Of a stretch of DNA of 64,000 nt, positions 30,736-42,816 are shown one piece after another. Position numbers and translations under genes: made by a program. The DNA comes from Mantis religiosa (Eukaryota; Arthropoda; Insecta; Mantodea; Mantidae): NCBI GenBank assembly GCA_030765055.1, contig JAUKNK010000057.1, positions 2,674,001 to 2,738,000 on the forward strand. The letters run 5' to 3'. The notes beneath the pieces are model-generated. The model was not told the DNA's origin and did no database searches. It was given only the letters and a program-made list of their open reading frames with translations. Position 1 is the stretch's first letter; every line of letters begins with the position of its first letter.

Positions 30736-32507
30736 TTATTGTGTTGTGTTACCCTCATATATTAAACAATGCGTTTTCAAAAGTAACAACTGACTAAAGC
30801 TCTTATTACAAACGATATTTAAATGTGGCTTCTTCCGTTCACAAACTGAATGTCTTTTCAAATGTGACAACTGAGAAGAGCTCTTGCCACAAACTTTGCA
30901 TTTGTGTGGCTTCTTACATTCAGTAACTAAATTATGTCTTTTCAAAGTGCACAACCGAGTAAAACTATCACAAACTTTACATTGGTGTTTCTTCTTACCT
31001 TCATGAATTAAGTTATACTCTTTCAAAGCTGACGAGTAAACCTCTTATCACAACTTTACATTGGTGGGACAGCTTACCTTTATGAACAAAATTATGTTTT
31101 TTCAAATCTGAGAACCAAAAAAAGCTTTTACCACAAACTTTACATATGTGTAACCTCTTACCTTCATGAACCAAATTATGTCTTTTCAAAGATGATAACC
31201 AAAAAAAGCTTTTACCACAAACTTTACATATGTGTAACCTCTTACCTTCATGAACTAAATTATGTCTTTTCAAATCTGATAACTGAGTAAAGTCCTTATC
31301 ACAAACTTAACATTTGTGTGTATTCTTACCTTCATGAACTAAATTATGTCTTTTCAAATGCGATAACAGAGTAAAGCTCTTATCACAAACTTTACATAGG
31401 TATGGCTTCTTACCTTCATGAACTAAATTATGTATTTTCAAAGTGTACGAACGAGTAAAGCTCTTATCACAAACTTTACATTTGTGTGGCTTCTTACCTT
31501 CATGAACCAAATTATGGCTTTTCAAAGATGACAACCAAAAAAAGCTTTTAGCACAAACTTTACATATGTGTAACCTCTTACCTTCATGAACTAAATTATG
31601 TCTTTTCAAATCTGATAACTGAGTAAAGCCCTTATCACAATGTTTACATTTGTGTGACTTCTTACCTTCATGAACTAAATTATGTCTTTTCAAATGTGAC
31701 AACAGAGTAAAGCTCTTATCACAAACTTTACATTTGTGTGATTTCTTACCTTCATGAACTAAATTATGTCTTTTCAAATGTGATAACCGAGTAAAGCTCT
31801 TATCACAAACTTTACAGGTGTGTGGCCTCTTACCTTCATGAACTAAATTATGGCTTTTCAAAGATGACAACCAAAAAAAGCTTTTACCACAAACTTTACA
31901 TAGGTGTAACCTCTTACCTTCATGAACTACATTATGTCTTTTCAAATCTGATAACTGAGTAAAGCTCTTATCACAATCTTCACATTTGTGTGACTTCTTA
32001 CCTTCATGAACTAAATTATGTCTTTTCAAATGTGATAACAGAGTAAAGCTCTTATCACAAACTTTACATTTGTGTGATTTCTTACCTTCATGAACTAAAT
32101 TATGTCTTTTCAAATATGATAACCAACTAAAGCTTTTGTCACAAACTTTACATTGATATGATTTCCTACCCCCATTCACTAAATTATATTGTTTTAGATT
32201 CCACACAGAGCTAAAGCTTTTCTCAGACGTGCTACATTGTTGTGTTGTATTGCTCGCATCACTTAAACTACTGTGTTTTAAGTACAAAGGTTCTATAGAT
32301 GTGTCTGCCCCATCACTAAAATGACCATACTGATCGGAGTGTACGTATTCTGTTGCAGTTAATATATTACATTTGGCATTACAGTTTTCATAATTACATT
32401 CAAGACGATCGATTCCATTACAGAAGCTTGTGTCCCTTGTTTGGACTTCAGCAGAGACCAATGGTGACTTGCCAAGAGAAGCGACAGGAACTGATTCTCG
32501 GTATAAT
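30736..32507 (-). CDS. C2H2 zinc-finger exon, 10 clean fingers then decay
   Basis: The large exon opens after an acceptor TTTCAG|A (32510-32508) and is open to a TAA at 31307. The first 100 or so codons are non-finger and acidic, ending with one broken finger. Then come ten tandem C-x2-C-x12-H-x3-H fingers of 28 residues with the linker HEGKKSHKC, not the common TGEKPYKC. Helix words cycle TRLSHL, TLLSHL, TQLSDL, FWLSSL, a four-finger higher-order repeat. The next codon after C in finger 11 is TAA where its siblings have AAA or AAG. Fingers 11-17 beyond it decay progressively, with a 1-nt deletion near 31055. Such arrays normally bind DNA in the nucleus. Either the stop is the true end or the gene is degenerating. 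Confidence 0.85.
31305..31309 (-). other. Premature stop in finger 11 of the array
   Basis: On the minus strand the codon after the first cysteine of finger 11 reads TAA inside TGTTAAGTT, while the other fingers read TGTAAAGTT or similar. One A-to-T change explains it. Fingers 11 to 13 downstream are still well formed in the same frame, which argues that the stop is recent relative to the array, or that a shorter protein is used. Confidence 0.8.
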
Positions 32508-32811
32508 CTGAAATGTTTCGGAACTTAGTATCATTTAGTGCAATAGCAAGATAGAAAAATCTGAAGACTGAATCAGTCAATACATGCACAGAAATCGGTG
32601 ACAATTATAGTTAAGTTAATTCATATATGGTAAATATGCTGTTCATTAAAACTACTTATTACTTTTGTTCATCCACAATAACTTCAAATAAATAATAGTC
32701 GAGATTTAACTGTATGGGAACACCGCAGTGAAGCGAAATAATTATTAGACAATACAAAATCCCAGCATACCCATGAGACCCATTGTAAATAATGTCAGCA
32801 CTCCTACTTAC

Positions 32812-32865
32812 CTTCTGGCACAATGGCTGTCCAAAAAATTTCAGTCCTTTCCACAATTCTATAGT
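32812..32865 (-). CDS. Possible 54-nt internal exon
   Basis: The minus strand shows ATGCTCAG|ACTATAG at the left end and CCAGAAG|GTAAGTAGG at the right end, a good acceptor and a consensus donor 54 nt apart. It lies 305 nt upstream of the zinc-finger exon. In phase 0 it reads TIELWKGLKFFGQPLCQK. In another phase it reads YRIVERTEIFWTAIVPE. Neither phase joins to the finger frame without a stop, so either another exon intervenes, the exon belongs to a different transcript, or the gene is broken. Confidence 0.35.
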
Positions 32866-33109
32866 CTGAGCATAAAAAACTCTTTAGACCTGGTAGAATA
32901 AATTCAAAATCTTAAACTACACCCTCATGACACTTTAGTATACTTTGTTGTCCGCTCCCTCTTCCCTAGCATTCCATTAGTCAAACTTTTGCTTCAACTT
33001 AAGAAATGACTAAATTCTATTAACCTAGATGCCAATAAAATAGAAGAATATTTGGCAATGACTGAAATATGTATACATCAAAATTATTAACAAATATAAA
33101 CTTTCAAAT

Positions 33110-34240
33110 TTCAGGACTAGCAATGGGAAGACCGCTATCACCATTTTTGGCCAATTTCTACATGAGTTTTTTCAAAACACATAACTAAAGCCTTTCCTCA
33201 TATTTTCAAAATATGGTAGAGATACGTAGATGACATCTTTGCAATAGTGCCCTACAAACAAATAGATGATGCTTTGAAACTACTCAACCTGCAAGAACCC
33301 GACATAAAATTCACAGTGGAAACTGAAGACTGTTTTGGGAACTTAAAATCACAAGAAGCAAAGAAAAACTAGAATTTTGTATCCATAGGAAAGCAACACA
33401 GACAGATAATGACATCAAAGCAAATAGTTTCAACCCAATTACACACCAACATGCCAAGATCAACTGTCTAACACAGATTAGTAAATCTACCCCTCAGCCA
33501 GCAAGAATATCAAAACGAATACCATCAAATCTTAAAAACTGCAATTAAAAATGGATATGGAAGAAACCTTGTAGATAAAAACCTAAAATCGTTCAAACTT
33601 CAAAAGAGATTAAAACAGATCACAGCTTTCACACCAATAAAACAAGAAATTAGAATTGCTAAATTTACTTACCACCCCTGGGCCACAAAAAGTTCCAAAA
33701 AATATTCAAGAAATACAATACAACATTGGCATCAAAAACCAATTACAACATTAAAATCTAACTTAACATTAATAATACTGCTAAGTATCAGACATTTACA
33801 AGATTAAGTGTAAAGACTGTGAAAAAGTTTACATAGGGAGGACAAAAAGAAACATAGGCACTAGAAAGAAAGAACACTTCAGGCACTTAAGATACAAAAA
33901 TATTGATAATTCCGCAATAGCAGCTCATTTCTGGTCTGAAAATCATGAAATTCAAGATAGCACCAAATTACTAAAATACGTACAAAAACATAGTGAACTC
34001 GTCATATGGGAGAGGATATACATACCAAACATAAAAACCAACTAATGAACTTTGAAATCTCGCCAGAAGAGAATCCCACATTTAAGTTCATCACTAAATC
34101 AACAGATGGCAGCAGCAACTCCAGAATTACCCACACCACTGGATTAAACTTCAGTCGCATAAGAGCCAAAGATGAAAACGATGATTTGCGAAACATGTCT
34201 GCAAAACAGGTACGTAAGTGAAGCAGAGGTGTAGTAAACA
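33110..34240 (+). pseudogene. Penelope-like element relic (RT and GIY-YIG)
   Basis: The plus strand reads SGLAMGRPLSPFLANFYMSFF (33112-33175), RYVDDIFAIVP with the catalytic YVDD (about 33217-33250) and ALKLLNLQEPDIKFTVE. After degraded text come CKDCEKVYIGRTKRN, EHFRHLRYKN and AAHFWSENHEIQ (33810-33960), the GIY-YIG endonuclease, and a terminal MNFEISPEENPTFKF block (34045-34090). Stops interrupt most segments (for example the TAG inside the RT before RYVDD). The N-terminal half is missing. It is a different family from the composite element at 37.6 kb. Confidence 0.85.
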
Positions 34241-36210
34241 CGACTCATCCATAAATTAATAAATAATAAAGTCTTTCTAATGAGCATAGTGGTTTGTGCT
34301 TGTGGCATTTCAAGTAATCTTTGTTATATGAACTGACAGTTACATCAACACCACCGTTTATTATAAAGGCCACTATTCAATTTATTTGTAATTAATTTCT
34401 GTGTTTATGAACATGACACTAAAAGTATTCGTAAAAAGTGACCACTATCCGCAAGACACATTTAAAATCAATGAATCATTTTAGATGATGGAATTCAATA
34501 CATATGCATATCCACCACAAGATACAAATGAGCAGCAATGAAATATGACTCAAAAGTACATGAAGTTTCTATTGAATAAACAAACTATCAGAAATAATTG
34601 TCATCAAAATGCACTTCTCAAATTGTGTGCTTGATTAAAATTTACATTTCATTTTTAATTCCTGTAGGGCAGCATCCTAAGAACTAACAATAACTAATTT
34701 TGTTCAATCTGTATGAAGACCTTAGAAGCCCCTGGGTTAAATACAAATAAGAGTTACATAATTTGCATGTAAATGTATTAAAATATATAATAAACGTTGC
34801 ATAAAAAGGACATTTTAAAGTTAATCAAAAGAAGCACAATTTTAATGCAATAACGTACAATCACTTTCACTGTTTTTACAAATGCTTGTCGCTTTTAGGC
34901 TCACATAAAATGCTTGAGTAATTGTCAATTTTATATTGCTCTTGCTGCCGAATGGTAAGCAACTATGATATTCATAGGATAACTAACTACTAACAACTAC
35001 TAAAGGACGGCGACTGATATCCCTGGTATACCCTGCCGGTCATGGAGGAAATGTTCTGTCAAAGGAATGGCACCATGTCCAACTCCAGCCTCATAAGTGT
35101 ACCAAAATCGAACGGTCTGCAAAATACCAATGCTGTACAACAACCAGTCGCATCCTACACAAATATAACAAAACATCACTTAGCTTTGAAGACACTGATG
35201 AAAATATATTTAGAGATAAGTGAAGTTTTTATTACAAATAATTATATCTGTGTAGCATTTCTTGCTTCACCGTTACTAACTTTGCTTTTTATGTAATAAT
35301 ACGTAATTCCCGTATCTTCAGCTTTATTACGTCTGTTCGTAGCTCTACTTTGATGTTCCATATTATTACTTCCCTCGTGGCAAACAACCAAAATGGTGGA
35401 GTGGTGTAAATTCATACTTAATACCTTTAAATTAGGTATTCACTTGCTTTGTACATCTGGGGTTCTCATATATCATTGTTCAGTCTACATTTTAACACGG
35501 TGCTCTTTCTGGACAAAACTTCATTATTGATTCACCTCTCCACGCATTCAATGATCGCTGCGCTGTTTGGAAGTTGAAGAAATGCATGTACCAGATGTAG
35601 TGTGCTTTCTCACTTCAACACGTTCTTGCTGACACTTCTTTCCTCCCAGCTCTTTCACTTGGCCATTGAAAGTTCTTTGGATATTCTAGGTAGCCTCTTC
35701 TCCAACACATTCTTGCGGGCACTTACTGCTTTTCTTCCGGCTTGTTTACTTAGTCGTTGACAGTTCTTCACGTGTTCTAGGTAGTCTCTACCCCAACACA
35801 ATCTTGGCCACGAAATTGATCTGTTCCTTTGTTACCAATGTATCGAATAGTAATTTGCACCTTTTTTTTACAAATATGCGTAAAAACGTATTTCTTTCCA
35901 TAGCACGGTCTAGTTTGTGTCTTTGTTACAACACAACCTTGCGTCACTTCTCAACGTTCACCAAAACCAGTGTTTGCAGACTGACACTACTTGTCAATTC
36001 TCAGACAGCTAACTTAACACATTTACGCCACCGAGGTTCACCGATTCATTCGAACTATACAACTAAACTGATTCAACACTCCTATACACACTGGTCCACT
36101 TGCCACACAAGAAAGTTTCTGAAAACAGAAATCTTCACAATCGGAGGAATGGAGAAATAGATTGTTGTATATTTGCTGTAATGGAAGGGTATGGAGCACA
36201 TAGTAGTAAG
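34241..36210. other. Intron or intergenic region without recognised genes
   Basis: About 2 kb. Frames at 35042-35296 and 35804-36160 have no recognisable motif. If the zinc-finger gene model is right, this stretch is intronic. Confidence 0.5.
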
Positions 36211-36456
36211 GCCCGCACTTCTGGTCTCAGCGTGGTGGCGGCTTGTCTGTCTCACGTTCTAGAGGTCCCAAGTTGGAATCTCGGTCCGGGTGAGTTACAT
36301 GGAAGAGGTTTTTGCGGGGTTTTCCGTTATTCTGTAAGACAAATGTGGGGTAACCTGAAACTCTATGGACCCTGGGCTCATTTGGGCATCATTTTCACCC
36401 ATTACATTCATCGTCCGATATGACTTAACATTGGAGGATGTAAACTAAAAAAAAGT
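36211..36456 (+). mobile_element. tRNA-derived SINE
   Basis: Nearly full-length. Head GCCCGCACTTCTGGTCTCAG (damaged A box), B box near AGTTGGAATCTCGG, then GAGTTACATGGAAGAGG, ATGGACCCTGGGCTCATTTG, CCGATATGACTTAACATTGG and a short A-rich tail (AAAAAAAA at about 36447). Confidence 0.85.
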
Positions 36457-37582
36457 AACTCAGCTATTGAATCTTCTTGTATGTTGATCTTACGCTCCTC
36501 TCGTAGCAAACAGAAATGCTAAAATTGGATAACACACTTAATTCCTTCACGGTAGAAATTCAGTGTTGCCATAAAATTACTAACGTCGGAATTTATTTTG
36601 AGTTTTCCTGTCATTAGCTTTATCAGTTTTCTTTAAGATGGTAGGAAGAAAAATAAATGGATATACATGACCATATACTTAAAACATCACAACAGACCGA
36701 ACTCATATACTTTGCTGTTACCTATCAATAGTTAGTGAAGGAAGATTTCAGTACTGCTTTCCCTGAAGAAGCAGAACTGAGAGGTTCTGATATTCCATTC
36801 TTGCTCCTTTGAGCAAGATATAGAGATATGAAAGGAGAGAATTTGATCAGACTGAGGAATTCTAGCTGTGTCAATGATATCTTAGAAATAATTTGCTTCA
36901 GTATTTTGTAAATTTTGTTCCTTGAAGCACAAAACAGTAAGAACCTGAAAGTACATTTGCTCTTGCATACTCAGGATGTACTGAACTGGACTGCTCTAGC
37001 ACTAAGAGAGTTAAAGTGGAATCAATCATGAGCCGCTTCAAAACAACGAGATGATGAAAGGGATGCTCTAGCTCTCACTGAAGTTGAAGAGAATGCAGAC
37101 CAAGTGCTGACTTAATTATAATGTGGAACATTTCATGTAGTCTGAAGTGCTGCATTAGAAATGATTAACTCCTGTAAACCATAGTAACTTTAACTTTGCC
37201 AACAGATCCAATAGATATCCATAATGCAGTTGACAAGAAACAGAATGAAGATGTGCAGAACTAAGATACAAGAAGAAGCAAACACATGCATAAATAAAAT
37301 CATGGATTGACATTGTACACCAGTTCTCCAAACTTGTTAAAACTATTTTAAAATGCAAACAAATATCATAGAGAAAAAAGAAATGTGACCAGAAGTTTCT
37401 AACACACTTTACTCCAAGCAGCCAAAACAGCATGTGACATATAAGGCAATCAAACAAGGATAGCAATAACAACACAAGAACTGCATAATGTAAGTCACAA
37501 CACATGTTCATATATGACGTTACTGCTAGTATGATAGCACAGCAGTTGGAGTACATAGTGTTGTATGTACATAATTACAAAT
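36457..37582. other. Unassigned stretch
   Basis: No gene is recognised. The minus-strand frame 37556-37155 (133 codons) is rich in C, L and F, with no homology I know. It is probably chance. Confidence 0.4.
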
Positions 37583-37730
37583 ATAATCTGTTTATGTGTG
37601 TTTGGAGGAATTTAGTAACAGTGACGTCAAAATTAATATAAAACTTATTTGTGGTTGGTTTGTAGACACTCGTCACTTACTTTTTCATATATTTATGAGA
37701 GACTAGTTTCAAAGGCCCTGGCCTCCATTT

Positions 37731-40284
37731 TCAATCTCTTCCCAACTGGCATCTGTTGTTATCTGCTCTCTCTGGTGGTGGAACTATGAACTTTTTTGTC
37801 AAATTATCTACTGGCGGGATTTCAAAGTTCATTACGCGATCCTTATTTTTCCAGATGAATATGTTCTCCCATGTTGTCAATCTATTTTGGTTTATCACTC
37901 CTTTTAATAATTTTGGATTTGGATCAATGTCATGGTTTTCATTCCAAAAATGAAATGCTACTGCTGACTTGTCTTCTTGTTTCAATCTGATGTTTCTAAA
38001 GTGTTCTTTGACTCTGGTTTTTAAATCTTTTTGTTTGACCTATGTAGCATTTTTCACAATTCTTACAATTTATTTGGTATATTCCAGATTTGTTACCTGA
38101 AGGAATTTCATCTTTTGTTTTTGAATTTAGTAATTTTAAAATAGAGTATCTATTAGTAGGTGCCAAGATGATATTTTGTTCCTTGAATATCTTTTTAAAT
38201 TTATTAAATGTTTTTGGATGATATGTGAATGAACTGAATATGCTGTTGCTTTCTTTTTCTTTAATAAATGTGGTTGCTTCCTTAATGGTTTTCTTTAGTT
38301 TAGATTTTCTAATTTTCTTCAACACCAAACTTTTGTTGTATCCGTTTTCTTCTGCTATGTGTATTATTGCTTTTTGTTCCTTGAAATATTCTTCTTTTTC
38401 CATGGGTATGTTGACTAGTCTGTGTGTAAGGCTGTTTATTATTGCATGTTTATGTGTAATTGGGTTGTGGCTATTATTTTTTATATAATTTTCTGAATGT
38501 GTTGGCTTCGTGTAAATTCCAAATTTTATTTTTGTATCATTCCTGATGATATTTAGATGCAAGAACGGTAGTTGTCCATTGATTTCCTTTTCTATTGTGA
38601 ATTTGATAGTCCTTACTTGCAGATTGAGTAATTTTAATGCATCATCTAAATGTTTACTTGGTACAATTGCAAAGATGTCGTCAACATATCTATACCAAAC
38701 CTTGAAGATCAATGGGAAGGACTTTTTAATTTGTGTTTCAAATGCACTCATAAATAAGTTAGCCAAAAAAGGTGAAAGTGGATTGCCCATTGATAATCCT
38801 GATTTCTGCTTGTAGTGTTTTCCATTAAAGCTAAAGAAGTTTTGTTCAATGCATATTTTTGTTAGAGAAATATATTCTTCTGCTTCTATTGCTTCCATAT
38901 CAATTGTAGCTAGCCATTTTTTAACACAGTCTGCAATTTTTCTGTTGGTATGCTTGGAAATAAAGATGTGACATCAAATGAAACCAGTCTGTCATTTTTG
39001 TCCAAATTTATATCTTTGATTTTTTCTACTAAATCTAAAGAGTTTCTTAAATTTGCACTTTCAAATTTTGGAAAACTATTAAATTTACTTAGTAACCATT
39101 TGACCAAATTATATGTGGGGGCATTTATGCTACTAGTAATAGGTCTCATGCCTTTCCCTGCTTTATGAATTTTTGGCAGCCCATATACTCTTGGTAATGT
39201 TGAATTATCTACTTTAATTTTGTGCAATTCTTTTTTGTTGATTAATATGCTCTCTTTTAGTGTTTTATTTGTGGTTTCAATGCAGTACCTTAATGGATTA
39301 GTTTCTACTTTTTGGTAATTACTGTCTTCTAACAAATCTTCCATCCTCTTTGTGTATTCTTCTTTTTCCAGAATTACTAGTTTATTTCCCTTGTCTGCTT
39401 TAGTATAAATAACCGGTTTCTTTTTAAGAGCTTTTATGATTTGGTTATTAAAATTCTTTTTCATTTCATTTTTAATCCCTTCTACTATTTTGGAGCATTT
39501 GTTTTTTACTGTGTTTTTACTTTCTTCATTACGTGTTTGTGCAGCAATTTGGATGTCAGCAATGTACTATTCAATTTGGTTGGAATAATCTACACATGTC
39601 TTTAAACCTAGATTCAGTTCTTTTTTTGTAAAATTTTGGTTTGATAGGTTTACCACATTGTTTAGATGATCTTTTAGGTTATGTTTGGTTTTTTGATTTA
39701 TCTTTTTAAAAGTGCCTGCTTTCTGGCATAAATTTTTTAATTTATTCTTTAACTTTGCTGTTTTTGTCTTCATTTTTCTATTAAGATATGCTAATAAATT
39801 GTTTTCAAAATTTTCCCAAAATATACTTCCTAATTGTTTGGTTAGTTTTTGATGCAAATTGTACAATTTTATTTCTGGCGTGTTTTTATTTCTATAGTGT
39901 TTATTCTTTTCTACAATTAATACTTTTCTCTCTGCTGCTTTTTGTTGTCTACTATTTTTATCAAATTTTACTGCTTTTCTTACGAAATTAGGTACTACTT
40001 TTTTCTTGATACATAGATTTATGAATCTTATGCCCGCTGCAATTTTTCTTCTTTTTTTCCTGTAATTTTCCGAAAAGTTTTATATCCTGTTTGATTTCAA
40101 ATGATAAATGTCCAAATCCTACTTTGTTGGTGGTATTCATGTTCCCAGTATATGTTCCACACTTTAACTCCATTTTGTTATTCCTCAAGACTTGTTCGCC
40201 TATTCTTGATGTGTGTTTGGAGGAATTTAGTAACAGTGACGTCAAAATTAATATAAAAATTATTTGTGGTTGGTTTATTGACAC
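37731..40284 (-). pseudogene. Penelope-like RT/GIY-YIG ORF, nearly complete
   Basis: Segments from N to C are 40284-39988 (N-terminal, starts MSINQPQIIF), 39866-39567 (basic, helical), 39464-38910 (N-terminal RT blocks: TKADKGNKLVILE, LPRVYGLPKIHK, LVSFDVTSLFPSIP), 38898-37996 (RT core: SGLSMGNPLSPFLANLFMSAF, WYRYVDDIFAIVPS, then CKNCEKCYIGQTKR) and 37985-37731 (rest of the GIY-YIG domain: AFHFWNENHDIDPNPKLLKG, TTWENIFIW, RVMNFEIPPVDN). The enzyme copies its own RNA, and the GIY-YIG domain nicks the target. Lesions are frameshifts near 40000, 38925 and 38031 and a stop at 39567. Few lesions over more than 2.5 kb suggest a rather young copy. Confidence 0.9.
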
Positions 40285-40345
40285 TCGTCACTTACTTTTT
40301 CATATGTTTATGAGAGACTAGTTTCAAAGGTCCTGGCCTCCATTT

Positions 40346-40787
40346 TCAATCTCTTCCCAACTGGCATCTGTTGTTATCTGCTCTCTCTGGTGGTGGAACT
40401 ATGAACTTTTTTGTCAAATTATCTACTGGCGGGATTTCAAAGTTCATTACGCGATCCTTATTTTTCCAGATGAATATGTTCTCCCATGTTGTCAATCTAT
40501 TTTGGTGTATCACTCCTTTTAATAATTTTGGATTTGGATCAATGTCATGGTTTTCATTCCAAAAATGAAATGCTACTGCTGACTTGTCTTCTTGTTTCAA
40601 TCTGATGTTTCTAAAGTGTTCTTTGACTCTGGTTTTTAAATTTCTTTTTGTTTGACCTATGTAGCATTTTTCACAATTCTTACAATTTATTTGGTATATT
40701 CCAGATTTGTTACCTGAAGGAATTTCATCTTTTGTTTTTGAATTTAGTAATTTTAAAATTGAGTATCTATTAGTAGGTGCCAAGATG
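40346..40787 (-). pseudogene. Truncated Penelope tail (upstream pseudo-LTR)
   Basis: Intact GIY-YIG coding tail from ILAPTNRYSILKLLNSK through CEKCYIGQTKRNLKTRVKEH to PPPERADNNRCQLGRD and its stop. It lies head-to-tail upstream of the main copy. The minus-strand frame begins at 40888 only because it reads antisense through the inverted arm for 34 codons. Confidence 0.85.
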
Positions 40788-41476
40788 GTGTTGAAGAAAA
40801 TTAGAAAATCTAAACTAAAGAAAACCATTAAGGAAGCAACCACATTTATTAAAGAAAAAGAAAGCAACAGCATATTCAGTTCATTCACATATCATCCAAA
40901 AACATTTAATAAATTTAAAAAGATATTCAAGGAACAAAATATCATCTTGGCACCTACTAATAGATACTCAATTTTAAAATTACTAAATTCAAAAACAAAA
41001 GATGAAATTCCCTCAGGTAACAAATCTGGAATATACCAAATAAATTGTAAGAATTGTGAAAAATGCTACATAGGTCAAACAAAAAGAAATTTAAAAACCA
41101 GAGTCAAAGAACACTTTAGAAACATCAGATTGAAACAAGAAGACAAGTCTGCAGTAGCATTTCGTTTTTGGAATGAAAACCATGACATTGATCCAAATCC
41201 AAAATTATTAAAAGGAGTGATAAACCAAAATAGATTGACAACATGGGAGAACATATTCATCTGGAGAAATAAGGATCGCGTAATGAACTTTGAAATCCCG
41301 CCAGTAGATAATTTGACAAAAAAGTTCATAGTTCCACCACCAGAGAGAGCAGATAACAACAGATGCCAGTTGGGAAGAGATTGAAAATGGAGGCCAGGGC
41401 CTTTGAGACTAGTCTCTCAAAAATATATGAAAAAGTATGTGACGTGTCAACAAACCAACCACAAATAATTTTTATA
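40788..41476 (+). pseudogene. Inverted truncated Penelope copy
   Basis: Starts abruptly in VLKKIRKSKLKKTIKEATTF and reads through to QLGRD and its stop at 41384, then the 3' UTR. It is intact over the GIY-YIG domain (GIYQINCKNCEKCYIGQTKR). The plus-strand frame opens artificially at 40707 inside the neighbouring minus copy. Arms at about 40254-40787 and 40943-41476 are near-identical reverse complements around a 155-bp centre. Confidence 0.9.
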
Positions 41477-41796
41477 ATAATCTGTTTATTTTGTGGACAG
41501 AAGCATGTTCAATGTGGAAATTTGTTTTGTCTCATATGATATTGCTTAGAGCAAGTTCTACAGTATATCTATTTGTATTAGTTCAAGAGCTCGATGACAC
41601 ATGTACTAAAACATAAATGCTAGAGTAAACATAAGGCTTATAACTGAAAAGAGTCAAGTCTTACCTTGAACATTTTATTGGAGGAAGGACCGCATCCTGC
41701 AACAAAATAATTCAAATGACAATAAAATGATAATTATAAATTTAAAAATTTATTTACCATCTTTGGATAATTAAACATTTTCACAATTTTTTTGAA

Positions 41797-42260
41797 GACG
41801 TTGGTATAACTTTAGTTCCTCAAAATAAATATAGTATTAAAAATTTATTACAATTTTCTAAAAAAGATATATTTTCTAATAATAAAAAATTTGGTATTTA
41901 TCAATTTAATTGTTTAGATTGTGATCAGGTTTATATTGGACAGACAAAACATAGTTTGGAGAAACCAGAAAAAAAGAACATTTTCGTAACATTAAATATA
42001 AACAAATTGATAAATTGGCCATAGCAGATCATTTATGGTCATTTAATCATGAAATAAATCCAGAAGTTCAATTATTAAAACAATTAAATGTTCTGATAGA
42101 TTTAATAATGTGGGAAAAAATGTATTTTAAAAAATAAGAATTGTGTAATGAATTTTGACATACTGGTATTTGATTCTGTTTTTAAGTTTGTTTCGTCTTC
42201 AGAATTTGGTAATACGAAAAAACATGGTAACCTTTACGACAAACTGTGTTGACGGAAGAT
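41797..42260 (+). pseudogene. Penelope-like 3' relic, second family
   Basis: The plus strand gives FEDVGITLVPQNKYSI, KKFGIYQFNCLDCDQVYIGQTKHSL, then in other frames HLWSFNHEINPEVQLLKQLN and a VMNFDILVFDSVFKFVSSSEF tail. It is the C-terminal GIY-YIG region, closest to the relic at 8890-9290 (shared words SFNHEINPEV and LLKQLN). It has several frameshifts and no RT. Confidence 0.8.
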
Positions 42261-42310
42261 GTGGGCAAATGTTCATGAAATTGATTTTAAAAAGAAGAAA
42301 GAAGTATTAA

Positions 42311-42812
42311 CATCAACTTCTTAAGATAAGTGGAAATTAATTAACAAATATATTTTATTGGTGTAAGAATAATTCAAATTTACAGCTTTCACACAAATAT
42401 CTATACAGTGTTTACTGTCCTACTAAGATATTTACAAGATATGTAGAGACAATAATTACTATTTTAACTTGCAATGATGTGTACAAAACCCAAGAAGTGG
42501 AGAAAGCATTTGTTTAGCTTAGAGAACACAGAACTGGAAACAGAAATATTTAATAAATCAGAATATATGATTAAAATCATCAAACACTTACAAATATTAA
42601 GACAGGAACATAAGAAGAAAAAAAAAGGTTAACATATTAGATTCATTTATACCATTAACACATTTGGTCATGACATCTGTGGAGTAGCTGATGGATTCCT
42701 CACTACAATTTTTACCTAGGTTAATGATAATAATACAGCAGTAAATGCAAATTGCTTTCAGGGTACAGGTCTTCTCAAAAACACAATCATATCTGAACAT
42801 ACTCAAACACAG
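42311..42812. other. Unassigned stretch
   Basis: No gene or repeat was recognised. Confidence 0.4.
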
Positions 42813-42816
42813 ATAC

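Larger units (their letters stand above)
37596..41476 (-). mobile_element. Composite Penelope-like element with inverted arm
   Basis: A 3881-bp insertion flanked by a 13-bp duplication ATAATCTGTTTAT (37583-37595 and 41477-41489). On the minus strand it starts with a 5'-truncated GIY-YIG tail (40787 to about 40340), runs through a short UTR into the start of the element ORF (about 40284) and its whole body, and ends with the same tail and UTR plus the first bases of the ORF again (37731-37596). This head-to-tail partial tandem is the pseudo-LTR arrangement typical of Penelope-like elements. A second 5'-truncated copy (40788-41476) is fused in inverted orientation at the right, so both outer ends of the insertion are element 3' regions. 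Confidence 0.9.

Noticed and set aside
31030..32160. Regular 84-bp repeats resembling a CRISPR or satellite array
   Set aside because: The repeats are in one reading frame and encode C2H2 fingers with conserved Cys and His. Spacing equals 28 codons.
37155..37556. 133-codon minus-strand frame rich in Cys and Leu, possible membrane protein
   Set aside because: No signal peptide or family pattern, no splice or promoter signals, and composition typical of chance frames in AT-rich DNA.
38225..39168. Plus-strand frames rich in F and L at 38225-38488, 38546-38815, 38950-39168
   Set aside because: Antisense of the Penelope-like RT. The apparent membrane-like composition comes from complementing lysine-rich codons.
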